Assembly: GCA_027449125.1 (NCBI GenBank)
Contig: DAIDME010000089.1
Coordinates: 1 to 64,000 of the forward strand
Length of the DNA: 64,000 nucleotides
Direction: 5' to 3'
Source of the DNA: Solirubrobacterales bacterium
GTDB taxonomy: Bacteria > Actinomycetota > Thermoleophilia > Solirubrobacterales > Solirubrobacteraceae
In this document: piece by piece, positions 15,649-24,807 of the stretch
How the letters are laid out: each line of letters starts with the position of its first letter
Position numbering within the stretch: the first letter of the stretch is position 1
The notes under the pieces: model-generated
What the model saw: the letters and a program-made list of their open reading frames with translations, nothing else
Databases searched by the model: none
What the model was told of the DNA's origin: nothing
Program-made: the position numbers and the translations under genes

Positions 15649-16872
15649 ATGTCCACCAGCAGCGAGATGATCGATCTCTCAGACCACGACAGCTTCGTTG
15701 AAGCGGTGCCGTACGAGGCGTTCGCGCGGTTGCGCCGCGAGGACCCCGTGCACTGGAACCCTGAGGCCAACGGCGGGCGCGGCTTCTGGGCGGTGACGCG
15801 CTACGAGGACATCCGCACGGTGCACCGCAACCCGGATGTCTTCTCCTCCGAGATCGGCGGCACCTCGCTCGAGGACCTCGAGCCCGAGCACGTCGAGGCG
15901 CGCAAGTCGATGATCGACACCGACCCGCCGCGCCACGACGAGCTGCGCGCGCTGGTCAACCGCCGCTTCACCCCCAAGGCCGTGGCCATCTGGGAGGAGC
16001 AGGTGCGCAAGGTCGTCGGCGAGGTCCTGGACGCCGCGCTCGCCAAGGACGAGTTCGACTTCGTGGCCGATGTCGCCTCCGAGATCCCGATGCAGGTGTT
16101 TGCGGAGATCCTCGGCGTGCCGCAGTCGGAGCGGCGCGAGATCATCGAGATCGGCGACCGCCTGCTCGGCAACGCCGACCCGGAGTACGCGCACAGCGGC
16201 GACGAGGACGCGCACCGGCATCTGCCGTTCTCCAGCCCCGCGGCGCTCGAGATGTTCGCCTTCGGCCGGCGGATCGGGGACGAGCGGCGCCGTCAGCCGC
16301 GCAACGACGTGATGAGCGACCTGGTCGCGGCCGGGCTCACGCAGCGCGAGCTGGACGTGTACTTCGTGCTGCTTGCAACGGCCGGCAACGAGACGACCCG
16401 CCACACGATCAGCCACGGGCTGATCGCGCTGGACGAGCACCCCGACGAGCGTGAGCGCCTGCGGTCCAACTACGCGGCGCTGGGGCGTAGCGCAGCCGAG
16501 GAGATGCTGCGCTGGGCGACCCCCGTGCACCACTTTCGCCGCACCGCGCGCGTCGACGCCGAGCTGGCCGGGCAGACGATCCGCGCCGGAGACAAGGTCA
16601 CCACCTGGTTCGTCTCCGGCAACCGCGACGAAAGCGTGTTCGAGACACCCGACCGCTTCGACATAAGCCGCGCCCCCAACCCGCACCTGACCTTCGGGCC
16701 CGGGGGCGTGCACCACTGCCTGGGCGCCCATCTGGCGAAGCTGGAGGTGCGCATCACCTTCGAGGACCTGCTCTCACGCGACGCCCGACTCGAGCTCGCC
16801 GGCCCGCCCGAGCGCCTGCGCTCGAACTTCTTCAACGGCATCAAACGCCTGCCGGTGCGGGTGGCGCGATGA
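15649..16872 (+). CDS. cytochrome P450
   Basis: 407 residues, a soluble bacterial class I P450. The I-helix oxygen-activation motif is ATAGNETTRH near residue 244, the ExxR pair is EEMLRW, and the haem-thiolate loop is FGPGGVHHCLGAHLAK with Cys near residue 355. It should receive electrons from the ferredoxin and reductase encoded upstream in the same operon. A 15-bp gap with a GGGAGC-like ribosome site separates it from the ligase gene, the loosest junction in the operon, which may raise its independent translation. Substrate unknown; N-dealkylation or ring hydroxylation would both fit the context. Confidence 0.92.
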   Translation: MSTSSEMIDLSDHDSFVEAVPYEAFARLRREDPVHWNPEANGGRGFWAVTRYEDIRTVHRNPDVFSSEIGGTSLEDLEPEHVEARKSMIDTDPPRHDELRALVNRRFTPKAVAIWEEQVRKVVGEVLDAALAKDEFDFVADVASEIPMQVFAEILGVPQSERREIIEIGDRLLGNADPEYAHSGDEDAHRHLPFSSPAALEMFAFGRRIGDERRRQPRNDVMSDLVAAGLTQRELDVYFVLLATAGNETTRHTISHGLIALDEHPDERERLRSNYAALGRSAAEEMLRWATPVHHFRRTARVDAELAGQTIRAGDKVTTWFVSGNRDESVFETPDRFDISRAPNPHLTFGPGGVHHCLGAHLAKLEVRITFEDLLSRDARLELAGPPERLRSNFFNGIKRLPVRVAR

Positions 16873-17792
16873 TCGAGCTGCACCGGATCGACAGCGTCGG
16901 CCTGCGGGTGACGGATCTGGCACAGGCAACCGAGCGCTGGTCGGCCCAGTTCGGGCTGCGTGTCGCCGAGCGCGGTGACACGGCGGCGCGCCTGGCCTGC
17001 GACGACGAGCCCTACTCGCTGGAGCTCACCGCCGGCGCGCCTGCTGGCCTTGCTCACGTCGCCTATGAGCTTGCCGCCGGCTGCACGCTGAAGCAGGCCC
17101 GCGCGCACCTCGAGCAATTCGGCGCCCCGGTCTCAGACGACGGCGAGGGTGGCCTCGAGACGCGCGACGCGGACGGCAACGAGATCAGGCTGATCGCCCA
17201 CCGCGAGCCGGCATCGCTGCTGGTCCCGCACGCACGGCCAGCCGTCAACCCGGCGCCCGGGCATCCGCGCAAGCTCGGTCACGTCAATTTCCTGACCGGA
17301 AACCTGGACGCCCAGGTGCGCTTCTACACCGAGGCGCTCGGCATGCGCACGACCGACTGGCTGGGTGACGGCGGCGTCTGGTTTCACGTCAACTCAGACC
17401 ACCACGTGATGGCGCTGATCGCTAAGGGCGCCCCTCACTTTCACCACCTCGCCTTTGACGTGGTCGACATCGGCCAGATGCGCGCGGCGCTCGACCACCT
17501 CGGCCGCCACGGACGCTGGCTCGGCTGGGGTCCGGCGCGCCACGGCGTCGGCGGCAACATCGCCGCCTACGTGCGGATCGTCGAGGAGGAGTGCTTCGTC
17601 GAGCTCTACTGCGACATGGAGCAGCTGCAGGCCGGCCACCAGCCCCGCCGCTGGCCGGATGACCGCTTCTCATCGAACACCTGGGGGCCGCTGCCGCCGC
17701 GCTCCTACTTCCGCTTCGACCAGGCGGCGATCGACTCCGAGCGCGAGAGCCTCGAGATGCTCGGCGTACCACTGAACGAGGAGATCCGATGA
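16869..17792 (+). CDS. VOC-family extradiol-type ring-cleavage dioxygenase
   Basis: 307 residues in two glyoxalase/VOC modules, like catechol 2,3-dioxygenase. All three metal ligands of the 2-His-1-carboxylate site are visible in the second module: His in LGHVNF (about 138), His in HFHHLAFDV (about 195), and Glu in CFVELYCD (about 245). The enzyme is therefore predicted to bind Fe(II) or Mn(II) and open a catecholic or related ring. Start and stop overlap neighbours as ATGA. A non-cleaving VOC enzyme cannot be excluded. Confidence 0.85.
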   Translation: MIELHRIDSVGLRVTDLAQATERWSAQFGLRVAERGDTAARLACDDEPYSLELTAGAPAGLAHVAYELAAGCTLKQARAHLEQFGAPVSDDGEGGLETRDADGNEIRLIAHREPASLLVPHARPAVNPAPGHPRKLGHVNFLTGNLDAQVRFYTEALGMRTTDWLGDGGVWFHVNSDHHVMALIAKGAPHFHHLAFDVVDIGQMRAALDHLGRHGRWLGWGPARHGVGGNIAAYVRIVEEECFVELYCDMEQLQAGHQPRRWPDDRFSSNTWGPLPPRSYFRFDQAAIDSERESLEMLGVPLNEEIR

Positions 17793-18592
17793 CGCTCCAG
17801 GGCTACACCATCCCCCGCACCCCGGCCGGCCAGGCGAGCCTGGTGCCGCCGCCGCCGTGGCACTACGTCGGTGACTTCATCGTGATCGACTTTCACGCCG
17901 ACCCGCAGGCTGCCGCCTCGCTGCTGCCGGAAGGGCTCGAGCCCCACCCGGACGCCGGGCGCTGCGCGGCGGTGTTCGTGGACTGGCAGTCCTGCTCCGA
18001 GAGCGGCGACGAGCTCGTCGACCCCGTGCGCTCCCAGTACCGTGAGTTCTACCTGGTGGTGAACGCCATGCTTGCCGGCGAGCCGGTCACGACCTGCCCG
18101 TTCATCTGGGTCGATCAGGACTTCGCGCTCGCCCGCGGCTGGATCCAGGGCTTCCCCAAGAAGCTCGGCGAGGTCTGGATGACGCGCCAGTTCGCGCTCG
18201 CCTGCCGGGCCTCACCGGGGGGCGGCGCGGGCGCGCGCTTCGGCGCGAGCTGCTCGGCGCGCGGGCGCCAGATCGCGCGCGCGACCGTGACACTCGAGCA
18301 CGAGAGCGCCGCGGGCTCGGCGCACACCGACCCGCCGCTCGTCAACGTGCGCCACTTCCCCCGGCTCGCGGCCGGGCGCCACGGCGAGCCGCAGGTGCAC
18401 GAGCTGGTCCGCGCCCGCAGCCGCGACCGCAGCGTCTCTGCCATCTGGGAGGGCGCCGCCGCGCTGGAGCTATCCCCCGCACCCGGCGAGGAGCACACGC
18501 TGCTCACCCCGCTCGAGGTGGTGCGCGGGTACCGCTTCACCTTCGCCTACACGGTCGACGACCTCACGACCGTGACGGAGTACACGCAATGA
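17789..18592 (+). CDS. acetoacetate decarboxylase-family protein
   Basis: 267 residues with the acetoacetate-decarboxylase fold. The signature GFPKKLGEVW near residue 126 keeps the adjacent lysine pair, of which one forms the Schiff base in true decarboxylases. The family also includes lyases and hydrolase/aldolases acting on 2-oxo acids. In this operon it follows the ring-cleavage dioxygenase and precedes an aldehyde dehydrogenase, so a role on a 2-hydroxymuconate-like product is plausible. Both ends overlap neighbours by 4 bp. Confidence 0.82.
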   Translation: MTLQGYTIPRTPAGQASLVPPPPWHYVGDFIVIDFHADPQAAASLLPEGLEPHPDAGRCAAVFVDWQSCSESGDELVDPVRSQYREFYLVVNAMLAGEPVTTCPFIWVDQDFALARGWIQGFPKKLGEVWMTRQFALACRASPGGGAGARFGASCSARGRQIARATVTLEHESAAGSAHTDPPLVNVRHFPRLAAGRHGEPQVHELVRARSRDRSVSAIWEGAAALELSPAPGEEHTLLTPLEVVRGYRFTFAYTVDDLTTVTEYTQ

Positions 18593-20037
18593 GCCTCGCC
18601 ACCGTCGCGGGCCACGAGGTGGCCACCGACCACTGGATCGGCGGCGAGCGCGTGGCGAGCGCCGAGCGCTTCGAGGTGATCACGCCGACCGACGGCAGCG
18701 TGATCGCAGAGGTCGCCGCCGGCGGCCCGACCGAGGCCGACCTGGCCGTGAGCGCCGCGCACGCGGCCGCGGCCGGCTGGGCCGCGCTCGGCCCGGCCGG
18801 AAGGGCTGAGCTGCTTCACCGCCTCGCCGACCTGATCGACCAGAACGTCGAGACGCTCGCGGCCGTGGAGTGCACGGATATGGCGATGCTGCTTCAGTCG
18901 CTGCGGCTGCGTGTGATCCACCGTGCCGCCGCCAACTTCCGCAACTACGCGGACCTGGCGGTCGCCTACGAGGAGCGCGACTGGCACTCCAAGGGCACCT
19001 GGAACCGCGTGCAGCGGATGCCGGCCGGGCCGGCGGCGGTGATCACGCCCTGGAACGCCCCGTTCATGCTCTCCACCTGGAAGGTCGCGCCGGCGCTCGC
19101 GGCCGGCTGCCCGGTGGTGCTGAAGCCGGCCGAATGGTCGCCCCTGTCATGCTCGCTGCTGGCCGAGCTGAGCGCGCAGGCGGGCTTTCCGCCAGGGGTC
19201 TTCAACGTGCTGCAGGGGCGTGGCGAGCAGGCCGGGGCGGCGCTCGTCGCACACCCGCTGCTGCGGCGCATCTCCTTCACCGGATCGCCAGAGACCGCCC
19301 GTGAGATCGGCGTGGCGGCGGCGCGAAACCTGGTGCCGTTCACCGGCGAGCTTGGCGGCAAGGGGCCGCTGATCGTCTTTGACGACGCGGACCTGGACGC
19401 CGCCGCGGCCAGGGCCGCAGGCCAGTATGACGACGCCGGCCAGGTCTGCCTGGCGGGCACCAGGCTGCTCGTGCAGGAGAGCGTCCGCGACGCGTTCCTC
19501 GAGCGCTTCCACGCGGCCGTCAGCCGCCACGTGCTGGGGGACCCGCGCCTACCGGCGACGACCATCTCGCCGCTGATCCACCCTGAGCACCTGGCGCGCG
19601 TCGACGGCTTTGTGAAGCGCGCGGTCGCGGCCGGGGACCGGCTGGTGCGCGGCGGCGAGCCGGCCGGTGGCCTCTTGTATGAGCCAACGCTGTTTGAGCC
19701 GCGCTCCAACGACTCGGAGATCGTGCAGCGTGAGGTCTTCGGCCCCGTGCTCACGTTCCAGACCTTCTCAGGCGAGCAGGAGGCGGTCGCGCTTGCAAAC
19801 TCGACCCAGTACGGGCTCTCGGGCATCGTCTACACGGGATCGATGGGCCGCGCGGACCGCGTCGGGCGCGCGGTCCGCGCCGGTGTCGTGTGGGTCAACA
19901 CCTTCCTGGTCCGCGACCTGACGGCGCCATTCGGCGGCGTCGGCATCTCCGGGCTCGGCCGGGAGGGCGGGAACTACGCGCTGGACTTCTATTCGGACTT
20001 GAAAACACTGCAGATCCTGGAGGGGAGTGTCAGATGA
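18589..20037 (+). CDS. NAD(P)-dependent aldehyde dehydrogenase (HpaE/hydroxymuconic-semialdehyde type)
   Basis: 482 residues of the ALDH superfamily. ITPWNAPF near residue 145 and KPAEWSPLS bind the cofactor, ELGGKGP supplies the general-base Glu, and DDAGQVCLAGTR contains the catalytic Cys near residue 287. Sequences with GQVC-x-A-G-[ST]-R are common among 2-hydroxymuconic- and carboxymethyl-hydroxymuconic-semialdehyde dehydrogenases. Located after a ring-cleavage-type dioxygenase, it probably oxidises the semialdehyde product. ATGA overlaps on both sides. Confidence 0.87.
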   Translation: MSLATVAGHEVATDHWIGGERVASAERFEVITPTDGSVIAEVAAGGPTEADLAVSAAHAAAAGWAALGPAGRAELLHRLADLIDQNVETLAAVECTDMAMLLQSLRLRVIHRAAANFRNYADLAVAYEERDWHSKGTWNRVQRMPAGPAAVITPWNAPFMLSTWKVAPALAAGCPVVLKPAEWSPLSCSLLAELSAQAGFPPGVFNVLQGRGEQAGAALVAHPLLRRISFTGSPETAREIGVAAARNLVPFTGELGGKGPLIVFDDADLDAAAARAAGQYDDAGQVCLAGTRLLVQESVRDAFLERFHAAVSRHVLGDPRLPATTISPLIHPEHLARVDGFVKRAVAAGDRLVRGGEPAGGLLYEPTLFEPRSNDSEIVQREVFGPVLTFQTFSGEQEAVALANSTQYGLSGIVYTGSMGRADRVGRAVRAGVVWVNTFLVRDLTAPFGGVGISGLGREGGNYALDFYSDLKTLQILEGSVR

Positions 20038-21545
20038 GTGCAGTCGGTGACGTTTCGGGCCCGGCCACGCCTGGCCAGGCAGGACACCTGGGCGAGCGGC
20101 GGCTGACGACCATCCATGCGGTCGGCCAGTCGCTTGCGATCGGGCCGATGTTCTCAGCCGGCCTGTTGACCGGCCTGATCGCCAGCGTGGCGGGCTTCAG
20201 CACGCCGCTATCGGTGCTGCTCGGGACCGTCGGCGCGGTCTGCCTGGGCTACGTGATCTCGCTGTTCGCGCGTCGCTACGCGGGCGCCGGGGCGATGTAC
20301 GAGTACCTGGTGCACGGCGCGCACCCGATGGCCGGCGTCTATGGCGCAGGCATCTACGGGCTCGGCATCCTCTTCCTCGGTGGCGGCGGGGTGTTCATCG
20401 CCAACGGCTTCCTGGCGCAGACGTTTCTCGCCGACATCCACGTGAGCGTCACCTGGTGGATCCCCTCGATCGTCATCCTGGCGATCGCCGTCGGCCTCAA
20501 CCACGTCGGTGTGCGGGTCGCGATCCAGGGCGTCCTGGCGCTGGCCGGGCTCTCAATGATCCCGTTCCTGATCCTGGCGCTGACGATCATCGCCAAGGGC
20601 GGCGCGGGCGGCAACACGCTCGCGGTGTTCGGCACCGGCCACAGCTCCTGGGGCAGCGTCTTCCACGGCATCCTCTTCGCGGTGACGCTGTTCATCGGCT
20701 TCGAAGCCGCCGCGTCGATCGGCGAGGAGGCGCGCGAGCCGCACCGGGCGATCCCGGTCGCGCTGATCGGCTCGGTCGCGCTCGCCGGCGTGTTCTTTCT
20801 GCTGGTGACCTACGCGGGCGCCGTCGGCTTCGGCGTCAAGCAGTCCGCAACGGCCTGGGCGGCCGACCCCTCACCGATGGGCTCGCTCGCGCAACAGTAC
20901 GACGGCCACTGGCTGTCGGTGCTGATCGACCTGGTGGTGATGCTCGACTCGATCTCGGTCGCGCTGGCCTTCACCGTCGCAGGCTCCCGCGTGTTCTTCG
21001 CGCTCGGTCGCGACGGCCTCCTGCCGAAGTTCGCCACACGGCTCTCACAACACGAGACGCCGCTGGGCGGCAACCTCGTGATCCTCGCGGCCGGGGCGCT
21101 GGCGATCATTCTCGGTGGCGTCACCACGCTCGGTACGCTCGTCAAGCTGCCCAACAACATCGAGGCCTTCCAGATCAGCGCCGGCATCGGCTCGTTCCTG
21201 ATCGAGGCCGTTTACGCGATGCTGGCGCTCGCCGCCTTCCGCATCATCTGGAGTGAGTGGAGCGGCGGCGCGCGGCTGTGGCGCCTCGTGGTCGCGATCG
21301 TCGGCGTGGCCACGCCGGTGCTCGCATACTACGGCTCGCTGAACCCGTTCCCGCCCTACCCCGGCGACCTCAGCCTGATCATCGCGGGCGCCTGCGCGGT
21401 GATCGTCGGGGTTTGGCTTGCGTACATGCGCGCACGCCACCCGGAGCGGGTGGCGGCCGCAGCCCAGCACGCGCTCGAGCACCACGGCGTGCCGCCACTG
21501 GATGAAAGCGCCACCTTCAAGCCGCAGCCGGGCCTGCCGGCGTAG
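20034..21545 (+). CDS. APC-superfamily amino acid/amine permease
   Basis: 503 residues with about 12 hydrophobic segments. The N-terminal helix-1 region LTTIHAVGQSLAIGPMFSAG and the helix-6 region VTLFIGFEAAASIGEEAREPHRAIP are APC signatures. The start overlaps the aldehyde dehydrogenase stop, so it is the last gene of the catabolic operon and most likely imports the substrate, an amino acid or amine. No further gene is coupled; a 90-bp gap follows. Confidence 0.88.
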   Translation: MSAVGDVSGPATPGQAGHLGERRLTTIHAVGQSLAIGPMFSAGLLTGLIASVAGFSTPLSVLLGTVGAVCLGYVISLFARRYAGAGAMYEYLVHGAHPMAGVYGAGIYGLGILFLGGGGVFIANGFLAQTFLADIHVSVTWWIPSIVILAIAVGLNHVGVRVAIQGVLALAGLSMIPFLILALTIIAKGGAGGNTLAVFGTGHSSWGSVFHGILFAVTLFIGFEAAASIGEEAREPHRAIPVALIGSVALAGVFFLLVTYAGAVGFGVKQSATAWAADPSPMGSLAQQYDGHWLSVLIDLVVMLDSISVALAFTVAGSRVFFALGRDGLLPKFATRLSQHETPLGGNLVILAAGALAIILGGVTTLGTLVKLPNNIEAFQISAGIGSFLIEAVYAMLALAAFRIIWSEWSGGARLWRLVVAIVGVATPVLAYYGSLNPFPPYPGDLSLIIAGACAVIVGVWLAYMRARHPERVAAAAQHALEHHGVPPLDESATFKPQPGLPA

Positions 21546-21634
21546 GCCCGAGCTCCGCCACACGACCGCGCCACTTGACGCGACCCTTACGCAGTCATTC
21601 GGTTCTGCAGGCCGCCTCCTGATTTACTTGTCGC

Positions 21635-22477
21635 ATGGCTTCACGCAAGGAACAGAAGGAGGCGGCCCGCCAGCAGCGCCTGGCCGCACAGCAGGAGGCG
21701 GCCGCCAAGGCCCAGCGCATGCGCCGCGTCCAGATCCTCGGCGGCGCCGTGGCGGTCGCGGTCGTGGTGGTGGTTGTGGCGATCGTGCTCTCGGCCCACC
21801 CCGGCAAGGCGGTCAACGTCAACAGTCCCGAGGCCAGGACGGCGCAGACACACGTCAACGGCCTGCTCGCCGGGATACCACAGAGCGGCGAGACACTCGG
21901 CAAGCCGAGCGCCCCGGTGACCATCACCGAGTATGGCGACCTGGAGTGCTCGGTCTGCGATGTGCTCGCCACGCCGACGTCCTTCACCAACCCCGAGGGT
22001 GAGCAGGGGTCCGGCTGGGAGGACAAGCTGATCACGAACTACGTGCGCACCGGCAAGGCCAAGCTCGTCTACAAGTCGCTCGAGACCGCGTCGAGCCTCA
22101 ACCCCGACAAGAACGCCTTCATGCAGCAGCAGGTCGCCGCCTACGCCGCCGGCCTGCAGGGCAAGGGCTGGAACTACATCGAGCTGATGTACAACGAGCA
22201 GGGCCACGAGGGCGCCAACTACGTCACCCAGGGCTACCTGGACGGCCTCGCCAAGCAGATCCCCGGGCTGAACCTGACCAAGTGGACCGCGGATCGCAAG
22301 CTCGCGAGCCTGAGCAGTGAGATCAACGCCCAGAACCAGCAGGGGATCACAGTCAGCGGTGGTGGCTCCACGCCGACGGTCGTGATCAGCGGCCCCAAGG
22401 GCGTCGCGAACCCGATCATCGGCCTGCCGCCGTCGGGCTACACCGCCTATGTCAAGGCGATCAGCTCGGTGCAATAG
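21635..22477 (+). CDS. membrane-anchored DsbA-like thioredoxin-fold protein
   Basis: 280 residues. A basic N-terminus (residues 1-33), one transmembrane helix rich in valine (about 34-53), then an extracellular thioredoxin-fold domain. The redox motif reads YGDLECSVCDV, a CxxC near residue 108, and a cis-proline-like segment STPTVVIS comes near the end. This is the architecture of actinobacterial DsbA-family thiol-disulfide proteins that fold exported proteins. It has its own upstream gap of 90 bp and overlaps fabI by 17 bp tail to tail. Confidence 0.85.
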   Translation: MASRKEQKEAARQQRLAAQQEAAAKAQRMRRVQILGGAVAVAVVVVVVAIVLSAHPGKAVNVNSPEARTAQTHVNGLLAGIPQSGETLGKPSAPVTITEYGDLECSVCDVLATPTSFTNPEGEQGSGWEDKLITNYVRTGKAKLVYKSLETASSLNPDKNAFMQQQVAAYAAGLQGKGWNYIELMYNEQGHEGANYVTQGYLDGLAKQIPGLNLTKWTADRKLASLSSEINAQNQQGITVSGGGSTPTVVISGPKGVANPIIGLPPSGYTAYVKAISSVQ

Positions 22478-23246
22478 CCGCGCCGACGGCGTGAAAGCCG
22501 CCGTCGACGTGCAGGATCTCCCCGGAGATCCCGCGTGCGAGCTCTGAGAGCAGGAAGCAGACGGGCCCCGCGATGATCGCGGGGTCCGTGATGTCCCAGC
22601 CGAGCGGCGCCTGCCGCTGCCACAGGTCCGCGAGCTGCTCGAAGCCGGGGATGCCGCGGGCGGCGACGGTGCCGAGCGGGCCGGCGCTGACGAGGTTCAC
22701 ACGGATGCCCTGGGCGCCCAGGTCGCGGGCCAGGTAGCGCGAGACCGACTCGAGCGCCGCCTTGGCGACCCCCATCCAGTCATACACGGGCCAGGCCTTG
22801 GAGGCGTCAAAGTCCAGGCCGACGATCGAGGCGCCCGGCGGCATCAGCGGCGCGAGCGTCGCCGCGAGCGCCTTGAAGCTGAAGGCGCTGGTCTCGAACG
22901 CGGCCGCCGCGCTGGCCGCGGGCGTGGTCATGAAGCGCCCGCCGAGCGCGTCCTGCGGCGCGTAGGCGATCGCGTGCAGCATGCCGTCCACGCCGCCCCA
23001 GCGCGCCTCGAGGTCCGCTGCGAGCGCCTCCAGGTCCTCAGGCCGGTTGACGTCGAGCTCGAGCACGTCCACGGGCGTGGCGAGCCGCTGCGCGGCTCGC
23101 TCGGTCAGCCGCCGCACCCGCCCGAAGCTCGAGAGCACCACCTCCGCGCCCTCCTCCTGCGCCCGGGCGGCGACGTGGAAGGCCATGGACTCCTTGGTGA
23201 TGACCCCTGTGATCAGCAGCCGCCTGCCGGCCAGCAGACCGGCCAT
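22461..23246 (-). CDS. fabI: enoyl-[acyl-carrier-protein] reductase, InhA-like
   Basis: 261 residues, a short-chain-dehydrogenase-type enoyl reductase of FAS-II. The N-terminal loop LLITGVITKESMAFH binds NADH. The catalytic region reads DFDASKAWPVYDWMGVAK, placing Tyr and Lys in the Tyr-x6-Lys arrangement of InhA. The end ISGEILHVDGGFHAVG is typical of FabI. I used the ATG at 23246, 16 bp after the fabF stop; a longer frame would overlap fabF. It is the last gene of the fabD-fabG-acpP-fabF-fabI operon. Confidence 0.9.
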   Translation of the reverse strand: MAGLLAGRRLLITGVITKESMAFHVAARAQEEGAEVVLSSFGRVRRLTERAAQRLATPVDVLELDVNRPEDLEALAADLEARWGGVDGMLHAIAYAPQDALGGRFMTTPAASAAAAFETSAFSFKALAATLAPLMPPGASIVGLDFDASKAWPVYDWMGVAKAALESVSRYLARDLGAQGIRVNLVSAGPLGTVAARGIPGFEQLADLWQRQAPLGWDITDPAIIAGPVCFLLSELARGISGEILHVDGGFHAVGAAIAPS

Positions 23247-23262
23247 CAGCGCCGACCGCCGC

Positions 23263-24486
23263 TCATCCCCGGCCCCTGATGACCAGCGAGACGTTGTGCC
23301 CGCCAAAGGCGAACGAGTTGGAGATCGCGGCCGGGGCGCCGTCGCCGACCACCACCAGCTCACGGGCGTTGTTGGGCACGTAGTCCAGGTCGAGCCCCTC
23401 GTCGGGCACCTCGTAGTTGAGTGTCGGCGGGACCACGCGGGCGTTCAGCGCCTGGACCGTCGCGACCGCCTCGATCGCGCCCGCGGCGCCGAGCAGGTGC
23501 CCGGTGGCCGACTTGGTCGATGAGACCGGGATCCGGTAGGCGTGCTCGCCGAGCGCCAGCTTGAGCGCCACCGTCTCGGCCGCGTCGTTGAGCTCGGTGG
23601 AGGTGCCGTGCGCGTTGACGTAGCTGATCGCGCCCGGCTCGAGGCCGGCGTCACCCAGCGCCAGCCTGATCGCCTGCGCGGCCGGCCGGCCGGTCGGCTC
23701 CGGCGCGGTCAGGTGGTGGGCGTCGGAGGTGGAGCCGTAGCCGGCGACCTCGCCGATGATCGTGGCCCCGCGCGCCAGCGCCTGCTCGTACTCCTCGAGC
23801 ACGAGCACGCCGGCGCCCTCGCCCATGATGAAGCCGTCGCGGCGCGCGTCGAACGGGCAGGAGATGCCGATCTTGGACAGCGCCGACATCGTGTTGAACG
23901 AGCCGAAGCCGAAGTCCGTGAGCGTCGCCTCGGCCCCACCGGCCACCACGGCGTCAGCGTCGCCGTACTGGATCATCCGGGCGGCGAGGCCGATCGCATG
24001 CCCGCTGGAGGCGCAGGCGGAGGCGACGGCGAACGACTGGCCCTGGATCCCGTGCCGCATGGACACCGCCGCGGCGGCCGCGTTCGGCATGTACATCGGG
24101 ATGCCGAGCGGGGAGATCCGCATCGGGCCCTTCTCGCGCATCACGTCCAGGTTCGCCTGCACGGTCGTGAAGCCGCCGATGCCGCTTGCCATCACGAGCC
24201 CCACCCGCATCGGGTCATAGGGCCCGCCGTCCGACCAGCCGGCGTCGGCGATCGCCTCGTCCGCGGCAACGACCGCGAACTGCGCGAAGCGGTCGAGCCG
24301 CCTGGCCTCCTTGACCGACAGGTGCTCGGCCGGGTCGTACTCCTGGCAGTAGCCACCGGCCTGCCCGTCGCGCACGCTGACGCCGCTGAGCCCCCGGACC
24401 CAGCGCTCGTGCAGGTAGCGCGCGCCCACCCCGAGCGGGGTGACCGCGCCGATCCCGGTTATCACAGCTCGACGTTTGTCAGCCAT
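23263..24486 (-). CDS. fabF: 3-oxoacyl-[ACP] synthase II
   Basis: 407 residues of the KAS II condensing enzyme that elongates acyl-ACP with malonyl-ACP. The active-site triad is visible: Cys in SACASSGHA (about 161), His in NAHGTST (about 296) and His in SATGHLLGAAG (about 332), with NSFAFGGHN near the end. A GTG one codon upstream is an alternative start. It lies between acpP and fabI in a FAS-II operon. Confidence 0.93.
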   Translation of the reverse strand: MADKRRAVITGIGAVTPLGVGARYLHERWVRGLSGVSVRDGQAGGYCQEYDPAEHLSVKEARRLDRFAQFAVVAADEAIADAGWSDGGPYDPMRVGLVMASGIGGFTTVQANLDVMREKGPMRISPLGIPMYMPNAAAAAVSMRHGIQGQSFAVASACASSGHAIGLAARMIQYGDADAVVAGGAEATLTDFGFGSFNTMSALSKIGISCPFDARRDGFIMGEGAGVLVLEEYEQALARGATIIGEVAGYGSTSDAHHLTAPEPTGRPAAQAIRLALGDAGLEPGAISYVNAHGTSTELNDAAETVALKLALGEHAYRIPVSSTKSATGHLLGAAGAIEAVATVQALNARVVPPTLNYEVPDEGLDLDYVPNNARELVVVGDGAPAAISNSFAFGGHNVSLVIRGRG

Positions 24487-24517
24487 CACGGCGCTTTCAG
24501 TCCCTGAAGCGCGGCGT

Positions 24518-24763
24518 CTAGTTGGCGCGCTCGGTGATCAGCTCGACCGCCTCACCGACGGTCTTCAGCTCCTTCATGTCCTCGCCCTTGAGCACGACGC
24601 CGTACTCGTCCTCGACGATCTGGGCCAGCTCGACCAGATCCAGTGAGTCGATGTCCAGCTCCTCAAAAGTCGACTCCGGCGTGATGTCACCGGCGTCGGG
24701 ACCGAAGCTCGCGAGCGCCTCGACGACCCGCTCCTGCACCTGCTCCTTGGTTACTGCGCTCAT
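24518..24763 (-). CDS. acpP: acyl carrier protein
   Basis: 81 residues, acidic, with the phosphopantetheine attachment serine in IDSLDLVELA (about residue 39). It carries growing acyl chains for the FAS-II enzymes encoded on either side. Its length and acidity are normal for AcpP. Confidence 0.95.
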   Translation of the reverse strand: MSAVTKEQVQERVVEALASFGPDAGDITPESTFEELDIDSLDLVELAQIVEDEYGVVLKGEDMKELKTVGEAVELITERAN

Positions 24764-24807
24764 CTGCTCCTCTTTCGTTTAATCAGGTTCTCGGCGGGCC
24801 GGGGCGT

